Source: Streptomyces sp. NBC_01351
GTDB taxonomy: Bacteria; Actinomycetota; Actinomycetes; Streptomycetales; Streptomycetaceae
Length of the DNA stretch: 64,000 bases
Assembly (NCBI RefSeq): GCF_036237315.1
Contig: NZ_CP108356.1
Coordinates: 4,841,501 to 4,905,500 of the forward strand
Direction: 5' to 3'
Notes under the pieces: generated by a model
What the model was told of the DNA's origin: nothing
Database searches by the model: none
What the model saw: only the letters and a program-made list of their open reading frames with translations
Made by a program: the position numbers and the translations under genes
Part shown: positions 51,413 to 60,531 of the stretch, piece after piece
How the letters are laid out: every line of letters begins with the position of its first letter
How positions within the stretch are numbered: the first letter of the stretch is position 1

Positions 51413-52633
51413 CTACGCCGCCGCCAGCGCCAGTGTCGGAGACATCCGGGCCGCGCGCACCGCCGGATAGAGGCCGGCCAGCGTGCCGATGGCCAGGGTG
51501 GCCGCGAAGCCGCCGGTCACCGCCCACAGGGGGACCACCCAGGGGAGGTCGCCGGCCCGCGCGTAGACCGCGGTGGCCGCGCCGCCCAGGGCGATGCCCG
51601 CCAGGCCGCCGAGTCCGGACAGCAGCAGGGACTCCGTGACGAACTGGATCCGGATCTGGCCCTTGGTGCCGCCCAGAGAGCGGCGAAGGCCGATCTCGTG
51701 CCGCCGCTCCAGCACCGAGATGATCATGGTGTTGGCGACCCCGACCCCGCCCACCAGCAGGGCGATCCCGCCCAGGCCCAGCAGCAGCGTGCTGAAGGCA
51801 CCCTCGGTGGCCGCCTTCGCCTGGAGGGCGGCCGAGGGGTCGGTGACCGAGATCGCGCTCGGGGTCTGCGGGTTGGCCGTCGGGGCGATCAGCTTCCTGA
51901 CCTCCGCGACCCGGTCGTCCGCCGAGCGCTCGTAGACCGCCGTCGGGTGCCCGTCGAAGCCCAGCAGCCGCTGTGCCGCGTCCCATCCGATCAGCGCGGA
52001 CCGCTCTATCTCCGGAGCCAGCGGGATCGGCTCCAGGATGCCGATCACCGTGAAGTACCGGCCGCCGATGAACACCTGCCGGCCCGGCTCCGTGATGCCG
52101 AGGCGGCGCGCGGACACGTTGCCGAGGACCACGGAGGGGTAGCGCCCGGTGGCCTCGTTGAGCCAGGTGCCGCTGCCCGTCCTCGCGCGCAGGGTGCCCA
52201 GCAGATCGTCCTTGGCGGCCTTCAGCACGATCCCGCCGGTCTCCTCCTTCGGGATGTTCTCCGACCGGCGGACGGACTCGGGGACGTCACCGGTGGTGCC
52301 GACCGACTCGACGCCCTCGATGCGGGAGATCATGCCGGGGGAGTCCTTGGGCAGCTTGGTGTCCTGCCCGGTGAACATGCCCTGGCCGGGCGTCGCGACC
52401 AGCATGTTGGTGCCGAGCGCGTCGAGTTCGCGCAGCAGCTTGGCCTGGCTGGAGGAGGAGATCCCGACCACCGCGATCATCGTCGCGATGCCGATGGCGA
52501 TGCCGAGCGCGGACAGGAACACCCGCATCGGGCGCGAGCGCAGGCCCGCCGACCCGACGTGCAGGACGTCCCGGGGGGACAGCCTCGGCGGGGTCAGCTT
52601 CCGGGTGCGGGTGCGGGTGCGCGTACCGCTCAT
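51413..52633 (-). CDS. MacB-like ABC transporter permease (FtsX domain), 406 aa
   Basis: One N-terminal membrane helix (FLSALGIAIGIATMIAVVG), a large extracytoplasmic MacB_PCD domain (about residues 70-250), then three membrane helices with the FtsX signature GVANTMIISVLERRHEIGLRRSLGGTKGQI and a final ATLAIGTLAGLYPAVRAARM. With the ATPase and the membrane-fusion-like protein it forms a tripartite-style exporter of peptides or drugs. Its ATG overlaps the ATPase stop. Confidence 0.9.
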   Translation of the reverse strand: MSGTRTRTRTRKLTPPRLSPRDVLHVGSAGLRSRPMRVFLSALGIAIGIATMIAVVGISSSSQAKLLRELDALGTNMLVATPGQGMFTGQDTKLPKDSPGMISRIEGVESVGTTGDVPESVRRSENIPKEETGGIVLKAAKDDLLGTLRARTGSGTWLNEATGRYPSVVLGNVSARRLGITEPGRQVFIGGRYFTVIGILEPIPLAPEIERSALIGWDAAQRLLGFDGHPTAVYERSADDRVAEVRKLIAPTANPQTPSAISVTDPSAALQAKAATEGAFSTLLLGLGGIALLVGGVGVANTMIISVLERRHEIGLRRSLGGTKGQIRIQFVTESLLLSGLGGLAGIALGGAATAVYARAGDLPWVVPLWAVTGGFAATLAIGTLAGLYPAVRAARMSPTLALAAA

Positions 52634-53346
52634 GACCGCACCTCCGCCGTGTTCCGTACGTCCGCCACGATCTCCCCGTCCCGGATCCTCACCTGCCGCG
52701 GCAGGCTCGCCGCGATCTCGTTGTCGTGGGTGATCACGGCGATGGTGGCCCCGTCCCCGCCCGCGTTCAGCTCGTGCAGCAGCTCCATCACCGATTCCCC
52801 GGAGGCCGTGTCCAGCGCGCCCGTCGGCTCGTCGGCCAGCAGCAGGTCCGGCTCGCCCGCCACCGCCCGGGCGATGGCCACGCGCTGCTTCTGCCCGCCG
52901 GACAGTTCGTGCGGCCGGTGGTCCATCCGGTCCCCGAGGCCTACGCGTTCCAGGGCGCGGGCCGCCCGGCGGCCGCGCTCGGCGCGCGAGAGGCCGGAGT
53001 ACAGCAGGCCCTCGGCCACGTTCGCCCGGGCGCTGATGCCCGGCACCAGGTGGAAGGACTGGAAGACGAAGCCGACGTGCCGGGAGCGCAGCGCCGAGAG
53101 CGCGCGGTCCGACAGGGTCGCGATGTCGTGGCCGGCGATCCGGACGCCGCCGGCCGTGGGCCGGTCCAGCGTGCCGACGATGTGCAGCAGGGTGGACTTG
53201 CCCGAGCCCGACGGGCCGACGATGGCGAGCAGTTCGCCGCTGCGGACGGTCAGGTCGACCCCGCGCAGGGCGGTGACCCCGCCCGCGTACTCCTTGGCGA
53301 CCCCGGTCAGTTCGACGACCGCGGGCGCCGTCCCGGTGTCCGTCAC
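52630..53346 (-). CDS. ABC transporter ATP-binding protein (MacB/LolD type), 238 aa
   Basis: Walker A IVGPSGSGKST, Q-loop, signature LSGGQKQRVAIARA, Walker B DLLLADEPTGALD and a switch HD-N motif (VITHDNEIA). LolD/MacB subfamily by length and by pairing with the FtsX-type permease. Coupled by four-base overlaps to both neighbours in the order membrane-fusion-like, ATPase, permease. Confidence 0.9.
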   Translation of the reverse strand: MTDTGTAPAVVELTGVAKEYAGGVTALRGVDLTVRSGELLAIVGPSGSGKSTLLHIVGTLDRPTAGGVRIAGHDIATLSDRALSALRSRHVGFVFQSFHLVPGISARANVAEGLLYSGLSRAERGRRAARALERVGLGDRMDHRPHELSGGQKQRVAIARAVAGEPDLLLADEPTGALDTASGESVMELLHELNAGGDGATIAVITHDNEIAASLPRQVRIRDGEIVADVRNTAEVRS

Positions 53347-54455
53347 AGCTTCGGTATCCCGACCCGCATGCCCTCCTTGAGGGCGTCGCCGGTCACCTCG
53401 ACCCGGCCGCTTCCGAACATGCCCAGTTCGACCTTCACGTCACGGGCCCGGCCGTCCTCCACCACCTGGACGCCGAAGCCCCCGCCCGCGAGCGCGAGCA
53501 GGGCGTTGACCGGTACGGAGAGCACGCCCTTGCGGGTCTCGCCGGTCAGGCCGACGCTCACCGGGGACTGGTCCGGGGCGTTGACCTCGGCGGGCTTGTC
53601 GAAGGCGACGGACACCTCGACCTTGGCCTTCCCGTCCCCGCCGGCTCCACCGCCCGCTCCGCCCCCGCCGTTGCCCTCGTTCCCGTCGCCCGCGTCGGCG
53701 GCGCCGCCCACCGAGTCGATCTTCCCGGTGGCGGTGGTCCCTCCCGGCAGCCGTACGGTGACCGGCTCGCCGGTCTTCGCCGCGGCCGCCTTCGCCGTCT
53801 CCAGCTGGAAGCGGACGATCCGCTCGGTGCCGGTCACCGTGAGCACCGCCTTGCCCGGCCCGGGCTCGTCACCGACCGCCGCGTCGTTCTTGCGTACCCG
53901 CTGGGGCCCGGAGGCGAAGGCGATGTCCTCCTTGGCGACCTCGCCCGTCTCCGCGGTCTTGTGCGCCTTCTGCCACCGCTTGACCGCCGTCGCCGTACCC
54001 GCCGTGAAGGTGCCGTCCTGCGGGTCGAGCCCGGTTCCGTAGCCCAGCGCCTGGAGGTTGCGCTTGAGCTGCTTGACGTCCTCGCCCTTGTCCCCGGCCT
54101 TCAGCGGCCGGTACATGGGCACGGCCCCGTACATCAGCCGCACCGCCCGCCCGTTGACCTCGTAGAGCTTCCCGTCCCGCTCGACCGCCGAGCCCTCGCC
54201 CGCGATCCACGTCAGCACGCCCGGCCCGCTCGCGTTCAGCTTGCGCTCCTGCGCGAAGCCGAGGGTGCCCTCCACCTGGAGGCCCGAGCTGAGGTCGCCG
54301 CGCTGGACCGGGGCCGTCGCCGGCGGCAGCCCGTCCGCGCGGCGTTCCCGCGCGGCGTCGTCCCGCTGCGGCTGCGCGATGACGGCGTACCCGCCGCCCG
54401 ATACGGCCAGGGCGGCGGCCAGCGCGCCCAGCACCCACGTGGAGCGGCGGCTCAT
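53343..54455 (-). CDS. Membrane-fusion-like protein with peptidoglycan-binding domain, 370 aa
   Basis: Signal/anchor helix at residues 7-27, a HlyD-like beta region (GQVEGTLGFAQERKLN-type SGLQVEGTLGF and GVLTWIAGEGSAVERDG), a PG_binding_1 domain (VKQLKRNLQALGYGTG; TATAVKRWQKA), and a C-terminal barrel with a Gly/Asp/Asn-rich insert (about 255-280). This hybrid is common in actinobacterial MacB-type operons and probably connects the transporter to the wall. Start overlaps the lipoprotein stop. Confidence 0.85.
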   Translation of the reverse strand: MSRRSTWVLGALAAALAVSGGGYAVIAQPQRDDAARERRADGLPPATAPVQRGDLSSGLQVEGTLGFAQERKLNASGPGVLTWIAGEGSAVERDGKLYEVNGRAVRLMYGAVPMYRPLKAGDKGEDVKQLKRNLQALGYGTGLDPQDGTFTAGTATAVKRWQKAHKTAETGEVAKEDIAFASGPQRVRKNDAAVGDEPGPGKAVLTVTGTERIVRFQLETAKAAAAKTGEPVTVRLPGGTTATGKIDSVGGAADAGDGNEGNGGGGAGGGAGGDGKAKVEVSVAFDKPAEVNAPDQSPVSVGLTGETRKGVLSVPVNALLALAGGGFGVQVVEDGRARDVKVELGMFGSGRVEVTGDALKEGMRVGIPKL

Positions 54456-54934
54456 CGGGCCGCTTCGCACTTCTTCACGGCGTCCTGGAAGGCCTTCTCC
54501 TGGCCCTTGGGTATCTCGATGCCGCTGCGCGCGCCCCCGTTGTACTCGGGGTCCTTCAGCTGGATGCCGTTGTCGCGCATGCAGCGGATCCACTTCAGTT
54601 CCTTGTCCTTCTCCTCCTGCGTCGGCTCCTTCCCCGGGCCGGTGTCCATCCCGCAGGCCTTCATGGCCTCCTGCATCTTCTGGGGGTCGGCGCCGGCGCC
54701 CAGCGTCATCCCGCGCGGGTCCTGGCCGGGCTCCGGGTCGGGGGCGTCGATGCCGTGCTCGCGCAGGCACTGGCGCATCTTCAGGGCGTTGTCGGCATCG
54801 GTTCCCCCGCTCGACTCCTTGCCCGACTCCTTCTTCCCGTCCGCCTTCGAGGAGCCGTCCTCCGTGCAGGCGGTGGCGAACAGGGTCAGCCCGGTGACGA
54901 CCGCGGCCGTGGACATGATCAGAGATCGCTTCAT
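54452..54934 (-). CDS. Secreted lipoprotein, 160 aa
   Basis: Signal peptide with lipobox LFATAC (Cys23), Lys/Ser/Gly linker, then a helical region with CLREHGID, CGMDTG and IRCMRDNGIQ, i.e. pairs of Cys separated so as to make disulfides. Function unknown. It is the first gene of the four-gene export operon and lies across from the response regulator gene, so it may be the sensed or transported-side component. Confidence 0.8.
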   Translation of the reverse strand: MKRSLIMSTAAVVTGLTLFATACTEDGSSKADGKKESGKESSGGTDADNALKMRQCLREHGIDAPDPEPGQDPRGMTLGAGADPQKMQEAMKACGMDTGPGKEPTQEEKDKELKWIRCMRDNGIQLKDPEYNGGARSGIEIPKGQEKAFQDAVKKCEAAR

Positions 54935-55023
54935 GGTGCCGAGCCTGCGGTGAAAGGGGGTTTCGCTTCCCTCTCGCACCTTCCTTACAACGGCGAAATG
55001 TCGATCTCGGGTAGAGAGGACGC
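54935..55023. promoter_or_regulatory. Divergent promoter region between the export operon and two-component genes
   Basis: Eighty-nine bases with both starts; GTAGAGAGGACGC just before 55024 includes a ribosome site. A response regulator binding site would be expected here, but no convincing direct repeat was found by eye. Confidence 0.5.
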
Positions 55024-55682
<659 letters not shown>

Positions 55683-55686
<4 letters not shown>

Positions 55687-57011
55687 AGCCGCCCCGGGGG
55701 TTCCGGGTGCTCCCGCGCACCGAACGCGGCCGCCTCACCGCCCTCTACGGTTCGCTGCTGCTCCTCGCGGGCGGCGGCCTGGTGGCACTGGTCTACGTCC
55801 TCGTCGGCCAGGGCCTCTACGCGAGCGTCAACGGGGCCGTCCGCACGGTCAGCCCGGGCTTCGCCGTGCCGGCCTCCGGCATCACCCCGGGCTGGTGGGC
55901 CGAGCCGGCCCGCGATTACGTACCGGCGCAGCGGCTGCCCCCGGGCGAGGCGCCCACCGAGGAGCAGCTCAAGAGCTACGCCTACACCCGCGACCTCTCC
56001 GACGCCGTCACCACGGCCACCCAGCACCGGATGCTGGTGTACTCGCTCCTCGCGCTGGCCGTCTTCGCCGTGCTGTCGATCTGGCTCGCCTGGTGGATGG
56101 CCGGCCGGGTGCTGCGCCCCGTCGGCGTGATCACCGAGACCGCGCGCCGGCTGTCCGGAGAGAACCTGGACCAGCGGATCTCCCTCGACGCTCCGCCCGG
56201 CGAGCTCAAGGAGCTGGCCGACACCTTCGACGCGATGCTCGGGCGGATGGAGGATCTGGTCTGCGCCCAGCGGCGGTTCGCGGCGAACGCGGCGCACGAG
56301 CTGCGCACCCCGCTGGCCGTGCAGCGGGCCGCGGTCGAGATCGGGCTGGCGGGGGAGCCGTCGCCGCAGAAGGTGGCCCGGATCCGGGAGCGGCTGATCG
56401 GTGTCGCGGATGCCGGCGAGCAGCTCGTCGAGTCCCTGCTGCTGCTCGCCGTGTCCCAGGAGGGCCTGGAGCCCGGATCGACGGGGCCGGTGGACCTGGC
56501 GGCGCTGACGGCGGAGCGGGCGGAGGAGCTGGCGGAGGAGGTGACGGAGGAGGTGACGGAGGCGGACCCGGCGGCCGGCCCGCCGCAGGCGCCGACCGTC
56601 GTACGGACCCTCGCGCCGCTGACGGTGACGGGGGACCGGGCCCTCCTCGGGCACCTCGTCCGGAACCTGTTGACCAATGCAGTACGTCACAACCGCGCGG
56701 GCGGCCGGATCACCGTCGCGACCTCCGCAGACGGGGAACTGGTGGTGTCCAACACCGGCCCGGTGATCGATCCGGCGGACGTGCCGAGGCTCCTGGAGCC
56801 GTTCCGACGGCGGGCCGAACGGCAGCACACCGCAGGTGAGGGCGCAGGATTGGGGCTCTCGATCGTCGCGGCCATCGCGCGGGCGCACGGGGCATCGCTC
56901 GCCGCCGAGGCCAATGCGGAGCCGGGGGGCGGGCTGACGGTCCGGGTCCGCTTCCCGCAGCCGGACGGGCGGGGCACCGTCCCGGGTACACCGGGATCGA
57001 AGATCGGCTGA
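55683..57011 (+). CDS. Sensor histidine kinase with HAMP domain, 442 aa
   Basis: Two membrane helices (20-44 and 118-140), an extracytoplasmic loop of ~75 residues, HAMP (141-190), HisKA with His205 (FAANAAHELRTPLAV), and HATPase_c with N-box LVRNLLTNAVRHN and G-box GAGLGLSIVAAIARAHG. Start GTG 55683 overlaps the regulator stop. Senses an envelope signal, perhaps the cargo of the adjacent exporter. Confidence 0.95.
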
Positions 57012-57026
57012 TGTACGGTCGGTTCA

Positions 57027-57821
57027 ATGAGCAAGCACCGCCGCGCCCGCTCCCGCACGCCTCGCCCCACGCGCCGTGTGGCGCTGGCGGCTGCCTTCGG
57101 CCTGCTGACGTTCGGGGCCGGCTGGGTGTACGCCGTCGCCGACCCGGACAAGTCGCAGGCCCCGCCGCAGGCGCGGACGGACTCCCGCCCGCCGGGCGAG
57201 GACCGCGCGGCGCGCGACGCCCACCGGGACGCCCTCCAGGGCCTGACCGGCATCAGCGAGCAGACCAAGGCCAAGATCCCTGCCGAGTCCCGCCAGCTCG
57301 TCCTGGTCACGGGCAAGGCCAAGGACTCCTCGGAGTCCACCGCCACCTTGTACACGCGGCCCGCGGCCGGCGCCGACTGGGTACGGGCCGAGAGCTGGCC
57401 TGCGCGCAACGGCGCCAAGGGCTGGTCCACGGAGCGCACGTACGGCGACCTGACCTCCCCGCAGGGCGTCTTCGCGCTGACCGACGCGGGCGGCCTGCTG
57501 CCGAAGCCGCCGGGCACGAAGCTGCCGTACGACAAGGACGGCGCGTTCGTGGCGACGGGCCGCGGGGTGAACGGGGAGTCCCTGGCGGGCTCCTTCGACT
57601 ACGTCGTCGCGATCGACTTCAACCGCAAGCCGGGCACCTCTCCGCTGGACGCCACCAAGCCGGAGGGCGAGCGCAAGGGCGGCAACATCTGGCTCCACGT
57701 GGACCACGACGGCCCCTCGCAGGGCTGCGTCGGCATCCCGAAGGAGGCCATGAAGAAGGTCCTGGAGACCCTCGACCCCGCGGCGAAGCCGATCATCGCG
57801 ATGGGCCCCGAGGGCTTCTGA
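57027..57821 (+). CDS. L,D-transpeptidase family protein, 264 aa
   Basis: N-terminal membrane helix (RRVALAAAFGLLTFGAGWVY) and a YkuD-like domain with the active-site pattern HDGPSQGCVGI (Cys234) and an upstream His in NIWLHVDHD. Cross-links or trims peptidoglycan stem peptides, or serves another acyl transfer in the wall. Starts MSKHRRARSR 15 bases after the kinase gene, so it may be cotranscribed with the two-component system. Confidence 0.8.
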   Translation: MSKHRRARSRTPRPTRRVALAAAFGLLTFGAGWVYAVADPDKSQAPPQARTDSRPPGEDRAARDAHRDALQGLTGISEQTKAKIPAESRQLVLVTGKAKDSSESTATLYTRPAAGADWVRAESWPARNGAKGWSTERTYGDLTSPQGVFALTDAGGLLPKPPGTKLPYDKDGAFVATGRGVNGESLAGSFDYVVAIDFNRKPGTSPLDATKPEGERKGGNIWLHVDHDGPSQGCVGIPKEAMKKVLETLDPAAKPIIAMGPEGF

Positions 57822-57850
57822 GCCCGGCGGGCTCCGTCAAGCCGGGTCGG

Positions 57851-58519
57851 TCATGGGGCCGCTTCGGCAAGGCGAACGTCATCGGGCCCGGCGTTCCCCC
57901 GCACCAACACCGCCCGGCGGCGGGCCTGGAGCAGCAGTCCGATGTACACCAGGTCGAAGACGCTGCACAGGATCCCGAGGCCCAGGATGAACGGCGCGTC
58001 CTCGATCACCCCGAAGAGCAGGGTCGGGGCCAGGGTGCCCAGCCATTTGGCGACGGCGATGGTCAGGGACTGTCCGCGCGGGCCCTGCCGGGCCGCGAAG
58101 AGGCCGATGAACAGGCCGGACATCAGCAGGTTCTGGAGGAACGCCGAGTAGCGCGTGGCGTCGTGCGCCCCGAAGTGGGCGAGGAACAGGCCCTGTACGG
58201 CGAAGCCGGTGCCGAACACCAGCACCGCCCAGCCGGCGAACATCGGGCGGGTCACGAACCGCGGCAGTTCGGCCCTCCCGAACCGCAGGTAGGTACAGAC
58301 GATCACCACGTCGGCCACCGCCCACACCACGTTCACCACGCCCTGCGCGGAGATCCCGACCGTGAACTCGCGGACCGCGTAGATCGACTCCCAGGCGAAG
58401 TTCAGTGAGAGCGCGGCGACGGGCATCGCGTACGTGCGGTCGCGCAGGCCGACGCGGATGGCCTCCACGTACACGATCGTCCAGGCGATCCCGCTGACCA
58501 GTGTGAGCATCAGATCCAT
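57851..58519 (-). CDS. PaxB/Pyr4-like integral membrane terpene cyclase, 222 aa
   Basis: About seven membrane helices and the family markers: LSLNFAWESIY with Glu44 and SVFDLVYIGLLL with Asp189, which correspond in position to the acidic pair needed for proton-initiated cyclisation in fungal Pyr4. Bacterial members such as DmtA1 act on prenylated indole diketopiperazines. Here no prenyltransferase or other terpene gene is adjacent, so the cyclase is an orphan; a different function in the family cannot be excluded. ATG 58519 begins MDLMLTLVSGIAWT. Confidence 0.7.
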   Translation of the reverse strand: MDLMLTLVSGIAWTIVYVEAIRVGLRDRTYAMPVAALSLNFAWESIYAVREFTVGISAQGVVNVVWAVADVVIVCTYLRFGRAELPRFVTRPMFAGWAVLVFGTGFAVQGLFLAHFGAHDATRYSAFLQNLLMSGLFIGLFAARQGPRGQSLTIAVAKWLGTLAPTLLFGVIEDAPFILGLGILCSVFDLVYIGLLLQARRRAVLVRGNAGPDDVRLAEAAP

Positions 58520-58605
58520 CCGCGCACCCTAGGGGCGGGAGTTGGATCACGCCAGGGTCGCGACGCGGGCGGCGGGTCCCCGCCGGGTTCGGTCCACCCC
58601 CTTGC

Positions 58606-58620
58606 CTGACGGACCGTCAG
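58606..58620. promoter_or_regulatory. Catabolic regulon operator, copy 10 (CTGACGGACCGTCAG)
   Basis: Perfect arms. It stands in the divergent region before the LLM-type gene at 58682 (61 bases from its ATG) and about 87 bases upstream of the terpene-cyclase-like gene. Confidence 0.8.
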
Positions 58621-58681
58621 CTACGACGATGGCCCGGCACCGATATGACGAATCGGCAGACGAAGGCGAGGCGGGCCCGGC

Positions 58682-59629
58682 ATGGCGCGCGTATTTCCGG
58701 AAGGTCGGCTGGTCTACGGGATGCAGCTCCCGATCCAGTCGCAGAGCACCATCTACGCCGAGCCCTGGGAGGCCACGGCCGGCGCCGCCGATCTCGCCGA
58801 GGTGGCCCGCGCCGCCGACGGCGCCGGCTTCGGGTACCTGGCCACCTGCGACCACGTGGCCATCCCGCGCCGGCTCGCCGGCCCCATGAGCACCATCTGG
58901 TACGACCCGGTGGCCACCCTGTCCTTCCTCGCCGGAGTCACCGAACGCGTCCGGCTCCTCAGCCACGTCGCGATCCTCGGCCTGCGCCACCCGCTGCTCA
59001 GTGCCAAGCAGTACGCCACCCTCGACCACCTCTCCGGCGGCCGGCTGATCCTCGGGGTCGGGGCCGGGCACGTCCAGGAGGAGTTCGAGGTGCTCGGCGT
59101 GGACTTCGCCCGCCGCGGCGCCGTCCTCGACGAGACCCTGGACGCGCTGCGGGCCGCGCTGGGCCCCGAGGAGTACCCCGAGTTCGAGGGCGAGCGGTTC
59201 TCCTTCAAGGACCTCGGCCAGCTGCCCCGGCCCGCCCAGGAGCGGATCCCCGTCTGGGTCGGCGGCTCGTCCGGACCGGCCGTGCGCCGCGCGGCCCTGC
59301 GCGGCGACGGCTGGCTCCCGCAGGGCGACCCGCGCGACAAGCTGCCCGCGCAGATCGCCCGTATCAAGGAGCTCCGCGCGCAGGCCGGGATCGCCGGCCC
59401 CATGGAGTTCGGGGCGATCAGCGAGGCCCTGTACGTCGGCGAGCCCGGCTGGGACACCGGCCGCCGCACCCTGACCGGCAAGGCGGAGGCGCTCGCCGAG
59501 TCCCTGCGGGAGTACAAGACCCTCGGCGTGGACCAGATCCAGGTCCGCTTCCGCAGCCGCGACCGCGCCGAACTCGTCGACCAGATCACCGCTTTCGGCG
59601 CCGACGTCGCGCCGCACCTCAACGACTAG
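58682..59629 (+). CDS. LLM class (F420/FMN) oxidoreductase, 315 aa
   Basis: Luciferase-like TIM barrel: GMQLPIQSQSTIYAEPWEATAGAADLAEVARAADGAGFGYL, CDHVAIPRRLAGPMS, VATLSFLAGVTERVRLLSHVAILGLRHPLLSAKQYATLDHLSGGRLILGVGAGH. These enzymes use F420H2 or reduced FMN to oxidise or reduce lipophilic substrates. It is followed by an SDR gene (11 bases) and preceded by operator copy 10. Possible partner of the flavin reductase at 10425. Confidence 0.85.
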   Translation: MARVFPEGRLVYGMQLPIQSQSTIYAEPWEATAGAADLAEVARAADGAGFGYLATCDHVAIPRRLAGPMSTIWYDPVATLSFLAGVTERVRLLSHVAILGLRHPLLSAKQYATLDHLSGGRLILGVGAGHVQEEFEVLGVDFARRGAVLDETLDALRAALGPEEYPEFEGERFSFKDLGQLPRPAQERIPVWVGGSSGPAVRRAALRGDGWLPQGDPRDKLPAQIARIKELRAQAGIAGPMEFGAISEALYVGEPGWDTGRRTLTGKAEALAESLREYKTLGVDQIQVRFRSRDRAELVDQITAFGADVAPHLND

Positions 59630-59640
59630 GAGTCGTCACC

Positions 59641-60426
59641 ATGGGCAAGCTGGACGGGCGCGTCGTGATCATCACCGGCGCGGCGCGCGGCCAGGGCGAG
59701 CAGGAGGCCCGCCTGTTCGCCGCCGAGGGCGCCAAGGTGCTGCTCGGCGACGTGCTGGACGAGCAGGGCGCGGCCGTGGCCAAGGACATCGGCGAGGACC
59801 GGGCCCGGTACGTACGGATGGACGTGAGCCGCGAGGAGGACTGGGCGGCCGCGATCGCCGCGGCGAAGGAGGCCTTCGGCCCGGTCAACGGCCTCGTCAA
59901 CAACGCGGGCATCCTGCGCTTCAACGAGCTGACCTCGACCCCGCTGGAGGAGTTCCAGCAGGTGGTGCAGGTCAACCAGGTCGGCGCCTTCCTCGGCATC
60001 AAGTCGGTGGCCCCGGAGATCGAGGCGGCCGGCGGCGGCACGATCGTCAACACCTCCTCCTACACCGGCCTGACGGGCATGGCGTACGTCGGCACCTACG
60101 CGGCGACCAAGGCGGCCATCCTCGGCCTCACCCGGGTGGCCGCGCTGGAGCTGGCGGCCAAGGGGATCCGGGTCAACGCGATGTGCCCGGGCGCCGTGGA
60201 CACCCCGATGGCCAACCCCGGGCTGCTGGACCCGGACAACATGACCGACGAGGCCAAGGACGCGATGGCCGAGCTGTACAAGCGGGTCGTGCCGATGGGC
60301 CGGGTGGGGCAGCCGGAGGAGATCGCCAAGCTGGCGCTCTTCCTGACCGCCGACGACTCCTCGTACATCACCGGCCAGCCGTTCGTCATCGACGGCGGCT
60401 GGATGGCGGGGGTCAGCATCCTCTAA
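59641..60426 (+). CDS. SDR family oxidoreductase, 261 aa
   Basis: Rossmann motif TGAARGQGEQEARLFA, NNAG, and catalytic YAATK (Tyr-x-x-x-Lys) in a classical SDR of 261 residues; ends GQPFVIDGGWMAGVSIL. Many of its residues match the hydroxysteroid dehydrogenase-like SDRs of actinobacterial lipid catabolism. Eleven bases after the LLM gene with AGGAG before the ATG at 59641. Oxidises an alcohol or reduces a ketone with NAD(P)H. Confidence 0.85.
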   Translation: MGKLDGRVVIITGAARGQGEQEARLFAAEGAKVLLGDVLDEQGAAVAKDIGEDRARYVRMDVSREEDWAAAIAAAKEAFGPVNGLVNNAGILRFNELTSTPLEEFQQVVQVNQVGAFLGIKSVAPEIEAAGGGTIVNTSSYTGLTGMAYVGTYAATKAAILGLTRVAALELAAKGIRVNAMCPGAVDTPMANPGLLDPDNMTDEAKDAMAELYKRVVPMGRVGQPEEIAKLALFLTADDSSYITGQPFVIDGGWMAGVSIL

Positions 60427-60432
60427 CCATAT

Positions 60433-60447
60433 CTGATGGAGCGTCAG
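60433..60447. promoter_or_regulatory. Catabolic regulon operator, copy 11 (CTGATGGAGCGTCAG)
   Basis: Eleven of 12 arm positions match. It lies seven bases after the SDR stop and 61 bases before another copy; both precede the LLM gene at 60532. Confidence 0.7.
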
Positions 60448-60493
60448 GTATTGACGCTCCCGCCTTCCCGATGGAACAGTCGAGACATCAAAT

Positions 60494-60508
60494 CTGACGC
60501 AACGTCAG
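60494..60508. promoter_or_regulatory. Catabolic regulon operator, copy 12 (CTGACGCAACGTCAG)
   Basis: Perfect arms. It lies 23 bases before the TTG start at 60532. Confidence 0.8.
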
Positions 60509-60531
60509 AAATCAAAGGACGGTGAACCCCC

